A stretch of 64,000 bases of DNA from JAGVSR01 sp033765145 (GCA_033765145.1 JANRIH010000024.1:22504-86503); one strand, 5' to 3'; counted from the stretch's first letter, positions 45,837 through 55,472 are shown. Notes: a model not told the origin generated them from the letters alone. A program made the numbers and translations.

Positions 45837-45860
45837 TGTGAATGTAATAAACATTCACAT
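45836..45860. promoter_or_regulatory. Perfect inverted repeat, candidate TetR operator
   Basis: ATGTGAATGT at 45836-45845 and ACATTCACAT at 45851-45860 are perfectly complementary around AATAA. This 25-base site overlaps the candidate -10 of the DUF2852 gene and lies 123 bases after the TetR stop. Arm length and spacing fit a TetR-family dimer site. Confidence 0.6.
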
Positions 45861-45889
45861 TAATGACAGGGATCCTCAGCGAGGGTGAC

Positions 45890-46351
45890 ATGAACGAGAT
45901 GGTTATGAAACTCGACGAGTGGGGCAAGCCGGCGTGGATTGCCCTGATGGTCGCCGGTTTCATTATCTTCTGGCCCTTAGGGCTCGCAGTCTTGGCCTAT
46001 CTGATCTGGAGTGGACGCATGGGATGCGGTTGGCACGGTGAGAAGCGGGATTGGTCGTCGCGGTTCGCGGACACGTGGGAGCGACGAAGGGAGGAATGGC
46101 GCAGCGAGGCGCGATCTTCGGGTCTGCATCGCGGCTCGTCCGGCAATCGCGCCTTCGATGAATATCGCGAAGAGACGCTGAAGCGGCTCGAAGAGGAGCA
46201 GCGGGAGTTCCGCGATTTCCTCGAGCGTCTGAGGCTCGCCAAGGACCGCTCGGAGTTCGACGCCTTCATGGCCGACCGCAAGGCGCGCGCGGCGGATTCG
46301 GCAAACAAGGTTCCGGGATCGGATGATGCCGGCGCGCAGCCGGCGGTCTGA
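45890..46351 (+). CDS. DUF2852 membrane protein
   Basis: 153 residues. Residues of about 10-45 (KPAWIALMVAGFIIFWPLGL and following) form one or two membrane segments, then GRMGCGW and a basic, helical cytoplasmic tail ending RSEFDAFMADRKAR. This is the DUF2852 family of alphaproteobacteria, function unknown. ATG 45890 has GAGGGTG directly upstream; an in-frame ATG at 45863 lies at the edge of the inverted repeat and is less likely. The next gene shares the C-terminal module. Confidence 0.85.
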   Translation: MNEMVMKLDEWGKPAWIALMVAGFIIFWPLGLAVLAYLIWSGRMGCGWHGEKRDWSSRFADTWERRREEWRSEARSSGLHRGSSGNRAFDEYREETLKRLEEEQREFRDFLERLRLAKDRSEFDAFMADRKARAADSANKVPGSDDAGAQPAV

Positions 46352-46476
46352 CGCCCGACATTCGGGCCATACGATTGGGCTCATCATTCGGAGGGGTGTG
46401 TCGCGTCGAAGGCGACGTGACACACTCGTCCCGACCTTGACGGACCATATCGACGTCCTTCGGAGAACAACGAACC

Positions 46477-46914
46477 ATGCCGAGACACTTCGCGATCTGG
46501 TGGGCCGCGGGCGGTGGCGCGCTCGTCGGGGCCACCATGACTTACTTTCTCGCGCGACAGCGGATCGCGCCGGCGACGAGGCCTGCGGTGAGCATGGCTC
46601 AATCGGTATCGCAGAGTGTCGGTCGAGTTCGGCGGACTGCCGGGTCTGCCGGCCAGTGGCTCAGCGCGAAATTTCGCGGTGTCCGGGAGGCCGCGCCTCG
46701 GGCTTCAAATCGAAGCGATTGTCAGCCGGGCGCCGATAGGTCCGTGACCGCCACGACTGGACATTCGGCGTTCGATTGCTATCGCGCTGACGTGCTGCGG
46801 CAACTCGACGAGGATGCGCAGGCGTTTTCCGAGTTCCTCGATCAATTGAGGTTCGCCCGCGACCGCGCTGAGTTCGATGCGTTTCTCGCCGAGCGCAAGA
46901 AGGGATCGGCCTAA
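46477..46914 (+). CDS. Membrane-anchored protein sharing the DUF2852 C-terminal module
   Basis: 145 residues. One N-terminal membrane segment (IWWAAGGGALVGATMTYFLA) is followed by a Ser/Arg-rich linker. The C-terminal helix, HSAFDCYRADVLRQLDEDAQ and onward to RAEFDAFLAERKKG, matches the end of the upstream DUF2852 protein (AFDEYREETLKRLEEEQ to FDAFMADRKAR). The membrane part is different. The two proteins may interact through this helix or share a partner. No function known. Confidence 0.72.
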   Translation: MPRHFAIWWAAGGGALVGATMTYFLARQRIAPATRPAVSMAQSVSQSVGRVRRTAGSAGQWLSAKFRGVREAAPRASNRSDCQPGADRSVTATTGHSAFDCYRADVLRQLDEDAQAFSEFLDQLRFARDRAEFDAFLAERKKGSA

Positions 46915-47044
46915 GGCGCCGCTCGTCGCGCCGAGGCTCCGATAGCGGCAAATTTCGACAGGTGACGATCCCGGATCGGCGTTCCATGCCGTCCGGGAAC
47001 CCGTCTGTTTTTAGGTAAGGTCCATTCGGGGAGAGCCAGGGCGC

Positions 47045-47875
47045 TCAGCGGAACGCCTTGTCGAGGTTCACGGTCTTGTCGAGGCCGATGACGGTGTCGA
47101 GACCGCGGGCGCCTGCGAGCTTTGCGCCATCGAGATCCGCACCGGTCAGATCCGCGCCCGACAGATCGGCGCCGCTGAAATCGACCATCGAAAGATCGGC
47201 GTCGCGGAAATTGGCACCTTTGAGGCTCGCACCCGTCATACGCGAGAACGTCAGAACGGCTTCCGAAAAATTGGCGCGCTCGGCCCGCACGCCGGAGAAG
47301 TCGCAGGATTTGACGACATTGCGCCGGAGGGTCACGAGCGTCCCTTCGCCTGGGCGGTCCTCGAGCGGGTGAAAGTCGGCGTCCGTCAAATCCGCGCCTG
47401 CGAAATCTGCGCCCGATAGATCGGCCTGAACCTTAACGCGCGCCATGTTGGCGCCGCGGAAGCGAGGGGCGTCGGTCAGAAGCGCGTTGAGGTCGGAATA
47501 GACGGTCGGCCGGTAGATGCTTGCGCCGGCGAGATTGGCGCCCGAGAGATCGGTCTTGATCAGAACCGCGCGATCGAGACGCGCCGCTTCGAGGTCGGCA
47601 CCCTTCAGGTTGGCGTTCGTGAAGTCGGTGCCGTAGAGGTCGGCGCGTGTGAGCTTGGCGCCTTTGAAGTCGAGGGCAGAAAGGTCGAGGTAGGTGAGGT
47701 CGCGGCCGGTGAAATCAGGCGTTCCGCCTACCTCGGCGCGATAGAGGATCGCGGTCACTTCGCGGGCTGTGAAGTCAGCTTCAGGGGAGACGAGAGTGAA
47801 CGTGAACGGCTCTGTCGCCGCGGCTGGGCTCGCGGCGAGGGCTGTCAGGAGGCAGAGCGTGGCGATGCGCGGCAT
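47045..47875 (-). CDS. Secreted pentapeptide-repeat protein
   Basis: 276 residues with a signal peptide (MPRIATLCLLTALAASPAAA). The mature protein is almost entirely pentapeptide repeats of the A(D/N)LxG type, in two blocks (DLTYLDLSALDFKGAKL onward; DLSMVDFSGADLSGADLTGA), which fold as a right-handed quadrilateral beta-helix. The frame is open far upstream, but ATG 47875 has GGAAAGG seven bases ahead and starts a good signal sequence. Periplasmic; such proteins often act as structural scaffolds, and no target is indicated here. Confidence 0.85.
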   Translation of the reverse strand: MPRIATLCLLTALAASPAAATEPFTFTLVSPEADFTAREVTAILYRAEVGGTPDFTGRDLTYLDLSALDFKGAKLTRADLYGTDFTNANLKGADLEAARLDRAVLIKTDLSGANLAGASIYRPTVYSDLNALLTDAPRFRGANMARVKVQADLSGADFAGADLTDADFHPLEDRPGEGTLVTLRRNVVKSCDFSGVRAERANFSEAVLTFSRMTGASLKGANFRDADLSMVDFSGADLSGADLTGADLDGAKLAGARGLDTVIGLDKTVNLDKAFR

Positions 47876-48030
47876 CGACTGCCTTTCCGGGGGGGGGCAA
47901 CCGCCGCAGTTGGCGCGGCCCGGACCTATTCGGGAAGAATGCCCGATTCCGGCAGGAATGAAAGCGGACGTGGTGGAAACGTCGTGCGATTGTTGCTGCG
48001 GGGCCGCGCGACAGTGGCCTCGGCGCACCG

Positions 48031-51000
48031 TCAGCGCTTGCCGAAGCCGCCCCCGGTCGGCGTTTCGATCATGATGGAATCGCCGGGGAAAACGTCGGTC
48101 TCGCCCGAGCCGCCGAGATCTTCCGTGCCGCCCGCGCCGCGACGGATCGTGTTTCGGCCGCTCTCTCCCGGGTCGCCGCCCTGGAGCCCCGGCGGTCGCC
48201 GTTTTCGAAAGCCCGACAACATGGACACGTGCATGGGTTCGAGGAACCGGATGGTTCGCCGGACACCATTGCCGCCATGGTGGCGGCCCGCGCCGCCAGA
48301 CCCGCGGCGGATCGAGAATTCCTCCAGAAGAACGGGGAAGCGCGTTTCCAGCACCTCGGGGTCGGTCAGGCGCGTGTTCGTCATGTGAACATGCACCGCG
48401 GACGCGCCATCGAAGTCGGGCCCTGCAGAGGCGCCCGAACAAATCGTCTCGTAGTACTGCACCCGGTCGTTGCCGAACGTCAGATTGTTCATCGTGCCCT
48501 GCGCTGGCGCGAGCTTTCCGAGTGCGGCAAACAAGGCATTGGTGACGACCTGGCTCGTTTCGGTATTGCCAGCGACGACAGGTGCGGGGTGACGCGGCGC
48601 CAGCATCGACCCTTCAGGAATGCGGATCTCGATCGGGCGAAGGCAGCCCGCGTTCATGGGGATGGCCGCACCTGACAACACGCGGACGACGTAGAGCACT
48701 GCGGCACGTGTCACGGGCTCGGGTGCATTGTGGCTCGTTGTGGATTGTGGTGCGGTGCCGGCGAAGTCGATGACGGCGGAGCGCGCCTTGCGGTCGATCG
48801 TGATCGCCACGGCGATCAGGTGGCCTTCGTCGGTCTCTATAGCGAAAGTTCCGTCGTCGAGTGTCGCGACTAGGCGGCGGACCGCCTCCTCTGCCGCATC
48901 CTGGATGAAGCCCATGTAGCGGACGACCGTTGTGCGCCCCTGTTCGGCAACCAGTTCGCGGAGCGCCGAGACGCCGCGCATGTTTGCGGCCAGCTGCGCT
49001 TTGAGATCGGCGATGTTCTCGTTGGGATTGCGGGCCGGCCAGCGGGCTCCGTTCAAGATGGCGCGAATGTCGGCTTCGCGCAGGGTTCCGCCTTCGACGA
49101 GGCGGACGCCTTCAATGACGACGCCTTCTTCCTCGATCGACGTCGCGCGCGGCGACATCGAGCCGGGCGTGAGGCCGCCGATGTCCGCGTGATGGCCGCG
49201 GCTTGCCACGAAAAAGTGGGGCTTCAAGTCGCTGTCTATGAAGACCGGCGTCACGACCGTCAAATCGGGTAAGTGCGTGCCACCGTCATAGGGAGCGTTG
49301 AGCAGAAAGCTATCGCCGTCGCGGATTGCATCGCCGAAGCGTTTCATGACGGCCCGAACCGATGCGTCCATACTACCGAGATGGACCGGCACGTGCGGAG
49401 CGTTGGCGACGAGATCGCCCGCGGCATCGAAGACGGCACAGGAGAAGTCGAGCCGTTCCTTGATGTTCACCGACTGCGCCGTCTGACGCAGCGCTTCACC
49501 CATCGCTTCCGCTATTCCCATGAAGCGATTGTTGAAGATTTCGAGCAGCACGGGATCGGGCGCGCCGGACATCTCGGACGGCGCCGTCAAGGCAGGGACA
49601 GTGCGCTTCAACAGGACATCGTTGCGTTCGGTGATCGCGGCGCGCCAGCCTGCTTCGACGACGATCGTCTGGTTCGGCTCGATCAGGAGTGCCGGTCCGT
49701 CGAGCGTATCCCCGGGCGCGAGCGAGGCGCGATGTTTCAAGGGGGCATCGTGCCACGCGCCGTCCGTGAACATCCGCGCTGTTTCCGGTAGCGGTTCGCG
49801 CGGGACAGGAAAGAGATCGCAGATCATCTCAGGCATCGACGTGCTGCTTTTGGCCTCCACCTCAATCAGCGCAATGACGAGACCGCGGTCGGGTGAGATG
49901 AAACCGAAGCGTGCGCGATGGTGGGCCTCGAAATCGCGCAGCATGAACGCCCGTTCGCTCAGAGGAACGGGCAGTGCCGTCTCGGTGCCGTGATAGCGGA
50001 GATGGAGCGTCGTCTCGATCGCGATGGCGTCATGTTCGATGCCTCGGTCGAGAAGTTCTTCCGTGACATCGTCGCCGAGCTTCCAGGCCAGATGCTCAAC
50101 CTCGCGCATCGCAGCATCCGAGAGTGGAATGTCGAGGGAACGGACGCGGCTCGCGCGCTCGGGCGCAATGCCGATCCCGTAGGCCGACAGGAGGCCGGAC
50201 AACGGATGAATGAGAACGGTCGAGATGCCGAGTGCGTCGGCGACGGCGGTCGCGTGCTGCCCGCCGGCCGAGCCGAAGCACTGCAATGCGTATTTAGAGA
50301 CTTCGTACCCCCTCGCGATCGAGATCTTCTCGACGGCGGCGGCCATTTTCTCGTTCGCGATCCTCAGCGCGCCTTCCGCGAGGCTTTCAGCGGTGTGACC
50401 GCCGCCGAGGTCGCGGGCGAGCGCGGCAAAGGCCGCCTCGGCTGCCGACCGATCGAGCCTTGAGCGGCCGTCCTTTCCGAAGATCGCGGGCAGGCTGGCG
50501 GGATCGAGGCGGCCGGTCACAAGGTTGGCATCGGTGACCGTCAATGGCCCGCCCTTGCCGTAGCATAAGGGACCCGGGTCCGAGCCCGCGCTCGCCGGGC
50601 CGACGACGAGACGCTGGCCGACGAAGGCGACGATCGATCCGCCGCCGGCCGCCACCGTCAGGACGTCGAGCATCGGCACACGAAGGCGGGCGCCGGCCAC
50701 CTCCTGCTCGAACGTGCGTTCATACGTGCCGGCGAAGTGCGAGACGTCCGTCGATGTTCCGCCCATGTCGAAGCCGACGACTCTCTGAAAGCCCGCTGTG
50801 CGAGCGGTTTCCACCATGCCGATCACGCCGCCCGCGGGGCCGGACAGGATTGCGTCGCGGGCGCGGAAGTGATCGGCATTCGTGAGGCCACCAGATGACG
50901 ACATGAAGGAGAGGCGGGTCGCCGGGCCCAGTGCTCCGGCCACCTTCGCGACATAGCGATCGAGGGCAGGTGAGAGGTAGGCGTTGGCGACCGTGGTGTC

Positions 51001-51630
51001 GCCGCGACCGACGAACTTGATGAGGGCGGAGACCTCGTGGCTCGCAGACACGTCGTCGAAGCCGATCTCGCGGGCGATCGCGGCGGCGCGGGCTTCGTGG
51101 GCGGGATACTTATAGCCATGCATGAACACGATGGCGACGGCGCGCAGGCCGTTGTCGCGCGCTTGAACGAGGTCTCTCGATAGCGCGCCTTCGTCGAGCG
51201 CTTTCTCGATGTGGCCGTCGGCGCAGATGCGCTCGTCCGCACCGATCACGCGCGCATAGAGCATGTCGGGCTTTTCGACCTTCAATGCAAAGATATCCCG
51301 CCGCGCCTGAGTGCCGATTTCGAGCTGGTCCTCGAAGCCCTTCGTGACGACGAGCGCGGTCGGAACGCCCTTGCGCTCGAGGAGTGCGTTGGTCGCGACG
51401 GTGGTGCCCATCTTGACGCTTGCGATCGGCGCGTCGAAAAGTGACGCGCCCGGCGCGAGGCCGAGCAACAGTCGGATGCCATGGAGGGCCGCGTCGTCGT
51501 AGGCGGCGGCATCGACGGACAACACTTTCGCGACTTTCACGGTGCCGTCTGGAGACCGGCCGACGACGTCCGTGAATGTGCCGCCACGGTCGATTGAGAA
51601 GTGCCAGCCGTCGCGGCGAAGGTCTGTCAT
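48031..51630 (-). CDS. 5-oxoprolinase / hydantoinase, fused HyuA-HyuB type
   Basis: 1199-residue cytoplasmic enzyme that hydrolyses 5-oxoproline (pyroglutamate) to glutamate with ATP, or a related cyclic amide. The N-terminal HyuA half has SIDRGGTFTDVVG and FDMGGTSTDVSHF, both nucleotide-binding. The HyuB half starts near residue 700 and contains NAPYDGGTHLPD and SRGHHADIGGLTPGSM. Both halves in one chain is the normal OPLAH layout. It is monocistronic and divergent from the DjlA-like gene. Confidence 0.92.
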   Translation of the reverse strand: MTDLRRDGWHFSIDRGGTFTDVVGRSPDGTVKVAKVLSVDAAAYDDAALHGIRLLLGLAPGASLFDAPIASVKMGTTVATNALLERKGVPTALVVTKGFEDQLEIGTQARRDIFALKVEKPDMLYARVIGADERICADGHIEKALDEGALSRDLVQARDNGLRAVAIVFMHGYKYPAHEARAAAIAREIGFDDVSASHEVSALIKFVGRGDTTVANAYLSPALDRYVAKVAGALGPATRLSFMSSSGGLTNADHFRARDAILSGPAGGVIGMVETARTAGFQRVVGFDMGGTSTDVSHFAGTYERTFEQEVAGARLRVPMLDVLTVAAGGGSIVAFVGQRLVVGPASAGSDPGPLCYGKGGPLTVTDANLVTGRLDPASLPAIFGKDGRSRLDRSAAEAAFAALARDLGGGHTAESLAEGALRIANEKMAAAVEKISIARGYEVSKYALQCFGSAGGQHATAVADALGISTVLIHPLSGLLSAYGIGIAPERASRVRSLDIPLSDAAMREVEHLAWKLGDDVTEELLDRGIEHDAIAIETTLHLRYHGTETALPVPLSERAFMLRDFEAHHRARFGFISPDRGLVIALIEVEAKSSTSMPEMICDLFPVPREPLPETARMFTDGAWHDAPLKHRASLAPGDTLDGPALLIEPNQTIVVEAGWRAAITERNDVLLKRTVPALTAPSEMSGAPDPVLLEIFNNRFMGIAEAMGEALRQTAQSVNIKERLDFSCAVFDAAGDLVANAPHVPVHLGSMDASVRAVMKRFGDAIRDGDSFLLNAPYDGGTHLPDLTVVTPVFIDSDLKPHFFVASRGHHADIGGLTPGSMSPRATSIEEEGVVIEGVRLVEGGTLREADIRAILNGARWPARNPNENIADLKAQLAANMRGVSALRELVAEQGRTTVVRYMGFIQDAAEEAVRRLVATLDDGTFAIETDEGHLIAVAITIDRKARSAVIDFAGTAPQSTTSHNAPEPVTRAAVLYVVRVLSGAAIPMNAGCLRPIEIRIPEGSMLAPRHPAPVVAGNTETSQVVTNALFAALGKLAPAQGTMNNLTFGNDRVQYYETICSGASAGPDFDGASAVHVHMTNTRLTDPEVLETRFPVLLEEFSIRRGSGGAGRHHGGNGVRRTIRFLEPMHVSMLSGFRKRRPPGLQGGDPGESGRNTIRRGAGGTEDLGGSGETDVFPGDSIMIETPTGGGFGKR

Positions 51631-51728
51631 GCGATCGTTCCGGGCTCATTCGGCGGCGTGCCGCGGGCGATCTGTAGCAGTCTCCCGACGCCCTTCAAGT
51701 ACGACGAAAAACAGGTTAGTGATCGGGC

Positions 51729-52433
51729 ATGATCGATCGAACACTTGGCCAGGGACTCGGGTCCGAGCGGCGGCCCGAGACGACGGGCCTTGTTGCGCGC
51801 GTTGCGCATTGGCTCCGGCAGTTCTGGCCGCGCCGGCGTCCGGGGATCGCGACCGGCGCCTTCACGAGCGCGTTCACGGCGCTGGCCGCGAAGATGGCGG
51901 CGGCGGACGGCGTGGCGGTCAGGGTAGAGGCCGAGGCCTTCGAAGCCTTTCTCGAAGTCGAGCCAGCACAATGCCGAGACATCCGACACGTCTATGAAGT
52001 CGCGAAAGAGGATGTCACGGGTTTCGAGGTCTACGCCGACCGGGTCGCGACACTCCTGTCCGACGATCCGGAGACCAAGACGCGGGTGCTCGAATGCCTC
52101 ATCTACATCGCGTGCGCGGACGGCGTGCTGCATCCGGCGGAGGATGGCTTTCTCAAGAAAGTGGCCTGCCGGTTCGGCTTCTCGGATGTCGACTATCAGG
52201 TCTTGCGCGCGCGTTTCGTTCATGACCCCGATAGCCCGTTCACGATCCTCGGATTGCCCCCGGACGCGAGCCCGCGGGAGGTCAAGGCGCAGTGGCGGCG
52301 GCTCGTGCGCGACAATCATCCCGACCGGCTCATCGCCGCCGGAGCGCCGCCTGCGGTCGTCAAAGCGGCGGGCGCGAAAACGGCGGCGATCAATGCCGCC
52401 TACAAGTCCATCGTCGTGCGATCCGGCGGATGA
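51729..52433 (+). CDS. DjlA-like protein: TerB domain plus C-terminal J domain
   Basis: 234 residues. The middle is a TerB-like helical bundle (AALAAKMAAADGVAVRVEA; ECLIYIACADGVLHPAEDGF). The C-terminal J domain has the HPD motif in DNHPDRL and FTILGLPPDASPREVKAQW, so it can stimulate DnaK. Unlike E. coli DjlA it has no clear N-terminal membrane span, only a basic stretch. Its stop overlaps the amidase start by four bases (ATGA), implying coupling between a co-chaperone and a cell-wall enzyme. Confidence 0.88.
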   Translation: MIDRTLGQGLGSERRPETTGLVARVAHWLRQFWPRRRPGIATGAFTSAFTALAAKMAAADGVAVRVEAEAFEAFLEVEPAQCRDIRHVYEVAKEDVTGFEVYADRVATLLSDDPETKTRVLECLIYIACADGVLHPAEDGFLKKVACRFGFSDVDYQVLRARFVHDPDSPFTILGLPPDASPREVKAQWRRLVRDNHPDRLIAAGAPPAVVKAAGAKTAAINAAYKSIVVRSGG

Positions 52434-53209
52434 GCGAGGTCATGATCACGCGTCCCGACAGTGGTCTCGTCGCGGCACTCCATCCGTCGCCGAATATCGA
52501 GCCTCGGATCGGCGGTAAGACGCCGAGCGCGCTCATCCTGCACTATACCGGGCTGCCGACCGTCGAGCGCGCGCTCGACGTCCTTTCGCGGCCGGACTGC
52601 AAGGTTTCGTGCCACTACGTGATCGATACCGACGGACGCATCATCCAGATGGTCGCCGAGGACAAGCGGGCGTGGCATGCGGGCGTTTCGTTCTGGGCGG
52701 GCGAGACCGATCTCAATTCCGTTTCGATAGGGATCGAGATCCAGAACCCGGGTCACGCGCACGGGTACCCTGATTTTCCGCGCGAACAGATGGCGGCGGT
52801 CACGGCGCTGTCGCGGGACATCATGGACCGGCACGGCATCGAGCCGAAGCGTGCGCTGGCCCACTCGGATGTGGCGCCGTCGCGGAAAGTGGACCCCGGC
52901 GAGAAGTTCGATTGGGAAGGGCTGGCCGGTCATCGGGTCGGCGTTTGGGTTCCGCCCGAACCCGTTGCTCAGTCGGATGCCGGACTGGGACTGGGAGAAG
53001 AGACGGCGGACGTCCACGAGGCGCGTCTCCTCCTCCGCCACTACGGTTACGGGCTCGCGCAGGACGGGGCGATCGACACCGAGATGGGGTTTGTGCTCCG
53101 GGCGTTCCAATTGCATTTCCGCCCCGAACGTGTCGACAGCCGCCTCGACCGTTCGACGCTCGTGACGCTGCAGCGTCTCGTTGCCAACGTTTCGCCGCTC
53201 GTCGCCTGA
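52430..53209 (+). CDS. N-acetylmuramoyl-L-alanine amidase with peptidoglycan-binding domain
   Basis: 259 residues. The amidase_2 (AmpD-type) domain has Zn ligands in ILHYTGL (His) and ALAHSDVAPSRKVDPGE (His and Asp), with WHAGVSFW and EIQNPGH between them. The C-terminal PG_binding_1 domain is LLRHYGYGLAQDGAIDTE to FQLHFRP. No signal peptide, so it likely cleaves anhydro-muropeptides in the cytoplasm during recycling. That links to the AmgK and MurU genes earlier in the window. The start at 52430 overlaps the djlA-like stop. Confidence 0.92.
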   Translation: MSEVMITRPDSGLVAALHPSPNIEPRIGGKTPSALILHYTGLPTVERALDVLSRPDCKVSCHYVIDTDGRIIQMVAEDKRAWHAGVSFWAGETDLNSVSIGIEIQNPGHAHGYPDFPREQMAAVTALSRDIMDRHGIEPKRALAHSDVAPSRKVDPGEKFDWEGLAGHRVGVWVPPEPVAQSDAGLGLGEETADVHEARLLLRHYGYGLAQDGAIDTEMGFVLRAFQLHFRPERVDSRLDRSTLVTLQRLVANVSPLVA

Positions 53210-53359
53210 GCGACGCGTTCGGACTATGATCGCATCTCCTTGAGCGCTCCGGCCACACGCCTGTCTCAACCGTGCGGCATGGAATTGGTCTCAGGTCGGG
53301 GGCGCAATCGTCGGCTGCGCGTGGCAGTGTCTGTCGGAAACGCGAGTTGGAGCCTTGCC

Positions 53360-53575
53360 ATGGGTGATCTCGAACTCTTCGAGCCGGGAACCCAAGTCTT
53401 TTCGGGGACCGTTCGATCGGTCACCGGGATTTTCGGGGAACTCGTCACTGACAGCGGACTGTCGGTCGTCTTTGTCGTCCAGGGCCAGCCGCAGCCGCAG
53501 ATTGGAACGCGGATCACGATCAGCGCGCGCCGGTATCGCCCGATCTATCACGCCACCTCGATCAGCGCCGGTTGA
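53360..53575 (+). CDS. Small hypothetical protein
   Basis: 71 residues from ATG 53360, with GGAG seven bases upstream. Sequence pattern (MGDLELFEPGTQVFSGTV; then VVFVVQGQPQP; ITISARRYRP) suggests a small beta-barrel. The frame stays open upstream to a TTG at 53240 and ATG at 53279, so a 111- or 98-residue form is possible. It ends about 55 bases before rnpB. No family recognised. Confidence 0.5.
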   Translation: MGDLELFEPGTQVFSGTVRSVTGIFGELVTDSGLSVVFVVQGQPQPQIGTRITISARRYRPIYHATSISAG

Positions 53576-53594
53576 TCATGGCGCGGTCGCCGAC

Positions 53595-53624
53595 TTGACG
53601 AGTGAACATCGGGATGCCCATGTG
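53595..53624 (+). promoter_or_regulatory. Candidate rnpB promoter
   Basis: TTGACG at 53595-53600 with CATGTG at 53619-53624, 18 bases apart, just before the inferred rnpB 5' end. The -35 is good, the -10 poor. Confidence 0.4.
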
Positions 53625-53630
53625 TTTACC

Positions 53631-54040
53631 GTCAGCTGGCCGGGCGGTTGCTGCTCGCGCGCTGGGCGTTATGGCCCTTGCGGCACGCGGGTGGAGGAAA
53701 GTCCGGGCTCCATGGAAGCAGGATGGCGGCTAACGGCCGCCGGGGGCGACCCCAGGGAAAGTGCCACAGAAAACAAACCGCCTGCGGCTTCGGCCAATGG
53801 CAAGGGTGAAACGGTGCGGTAAGAGCGCACCGCGGCTCCGGTAACGGCGCTGGCAGGGCAAACCCCATCCGGAGCAAGACCAAATAGGGATGGCCACGAC
53901 GCAAGGAGACTTGGCGTCGGAGCCCGTTTCCAGGCCCGCCATCCGGGTTGGTTGCACGAGGCGTCCAGCGATGGGCGTCCCAGATGAATGACCGTCGCGG
54001 AGGCAACTCCAGACAGAACCCGGCTTACAGGCCAGCTGAC
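53631..54040 (+). ncRNA. rnpB: RNase P RNA (class A)
   Basis: Catalytic RNA that trims the 5' leader of tRNA precursors. The universal core is present: GAGGAAAGTCCGGGCTCC near the 5' end, ACAGAAAACAAACCGCC and GCAAACCCC in the middle, and AGATGAATGACCG and ACAGAACCCGGCTTAC near the 3' end. Ends are set by helix P1: GTCAGCTGGCC (53631-53641) pairs perfectly with GGCCAGCTGAC (54030-54040). About 410 nucleotides, normal for alphaproteobacteria. Confidence 0.97.
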
Positions 54041-54283
54041 ACTTTGCTCCATTCCGCAAGACCCGATCGCGGACGTTTTGCAGTGCAGCGACGATGATTT
54101 TCCGAGTGCGTCAGGGCTTCCGAGATTTCGGGCTGACCTCAACCTTCACGCCAACTCTCTTGAAGTCACCTATTCACCTCATCGGTGTGAAGGCTTAGAC
54201 TTCCTGGATAAGAACATCGCGGCACTCCTCGTTTTTCGCGAGGAGGATCGTCGCGGGAGCGTGCGGACTAGGGAGTGATCACC

Positions 54284-55408
54284 ATGGATTCCACGAAGGT
54301 GCTGCTCATTGCAGCGACCGTTCTCTCGCTGCTGGCAGCGGGCTGGATGACGGCCTCGCGAAACGAGGCGCACCGGCAGCTCGCCGGGATCGAGGACATC
54401 AAGAAAGCCGCGCAGGAAAAGGCAGATTCGCTCACCAAGCAGGTCGAGGAATTGACCGCCAAGCTGTCGTCGGCGACCAACGACCTGGCGACCGCCAAGG
54501 CGGCCCGGTCGAGTGCCGAGCAAGCCATCGCGCGGGTCGAAGAGATCGTTGCGAAGGAAAAGGCGAAGCTCCTCGAGGAGATCGGCAAGGTCATTCCATC
54601 GGCTACGCCGGAGGCAAGCGAGACGCCCGCGGCCGCGGCGACGCCGGACGGGGCACCCGCCGCCGCTGCCGTCGACAGCACCGCTGAACCCGCAGCACCA
54701 GCCGAAGCAACGGCCGCGACGGACCCCGCAGCGCAGCCCATCGAAGCCGCGCCGGCCGCACGGCCGACGGAGGACACGGCTGCCGGGACGCCGCCCGCGG
54801 ATGCTGCGGCTCCGAGTGCGCCATCCGACACGGCCGCTCCTGCTCCGGAGGCTGCTCCGTCTCCGACAGGCGAAGCCGCAACGACGACCGCAACGCCGGC
54901 CCCCGATGCCGCTCCCGCACCGACAGCACCGGATGCGGCTTCGAGCGCGGCACCTCCGGGCGATACCGCAGCGGGAACGCCCACCGATGCGCCGTCGGCG
55001 GCGCCTTCGGAGCCGGCTCCTGCGACGGCGACGACCGATCCGGCAGCGTCACCGGCCGCGGGCGATGCGCCGGCTGCCGCTGCGACCGAGACGCCCGCCG
55101 CGACCCCGTCGACGGACTCGGCCGCCGGCACAGACGCGGCATCGCCGTCGTCGAGCGCGGCCACACCCGAAGCCAGCACCACACCAGTTGAAGCCCCGGC
55201 TGCAGATGCGGGGGCATCCTCTCCGCCGCCAGCCGCTGCAACCGAGGGTGAGAAAGGCGCGACCGAGGGCGGAGCCGCGGCGGATGGCTCGACAGCTCCC
55301 GCCGACGGTGGCGTGAAGCCGGAGACGCCGGCACCGGAAGAGAAGTCCGGATCGGCCGCGCCTTCGGACGCCCAGCCGGCGAGCCCGGAGGGCCCAACTT
55401 CGCTCTAG
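54284..55408 (+). CDS. Membrane-anchored Ala/Pro/Thr-rich protein
   Basis: 374 residues. An N-terminal membrane segment (VLLIAATVLSLLAAGWMTA) is followed by a short coiled coil (about residues 30-105, heptads such as ADSLTKQVEELTAKLSSATN). The remainder, over 260 residues, is low-complexity Ala/Pro/Thr/Ser/Glu with no fold visible. Such tails span the periplasm or bind cell wall. Start: ATG 54284 with GGGAG eight bases upstream, preferred over GTG 54275. A strong terminator follows. Function unknown. Confidence 0.72.
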   Translation: MDSTKVLLIAATVLSLLAAGWMTASRNEAHRQLAGIEDIKKAAQEKADSLTKQVEELTAKLSSATNDLATAKAARSSAEQAIARVEEIVAKEKAKLLEEIGKVIPSATPEASETPAAAATPDGAPAAAAVDSTAEPAAPAEATAATDPAAQPIEAAPAARPTEDTAAGTPPADAAAPSAPSDTAAPAPEAAPSPTGEAATTTATPAPDAAPAPTAPDAASSAAPPGDTAAGTPTDAPSAAPSEPAPATATTDPAASPAAGDAPAAAATETPAATPSTDSAAGTDAASPSSSAATPEASTTPVEAPAADAGASSPPPAAATEGEKGATEGGAAADGSTAPADGGVKPETPAPEEKSGSAAPSDAQPASPEGPTSL

Positions 55409-55472
55409 GCGACTGTGGGTTACGGTTTCAGGAGTTGCGTGGCCGCATCGCGTGATGCGCGCGTTGAAGATT

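Noticed and set aside
54225..54245. Terminator after rnpB
   Set aside because: A seven-base hairpin (CTCCTCG/CGAGGAG) exists but has no T-run after it and lies about 185 bases past the RNA end.
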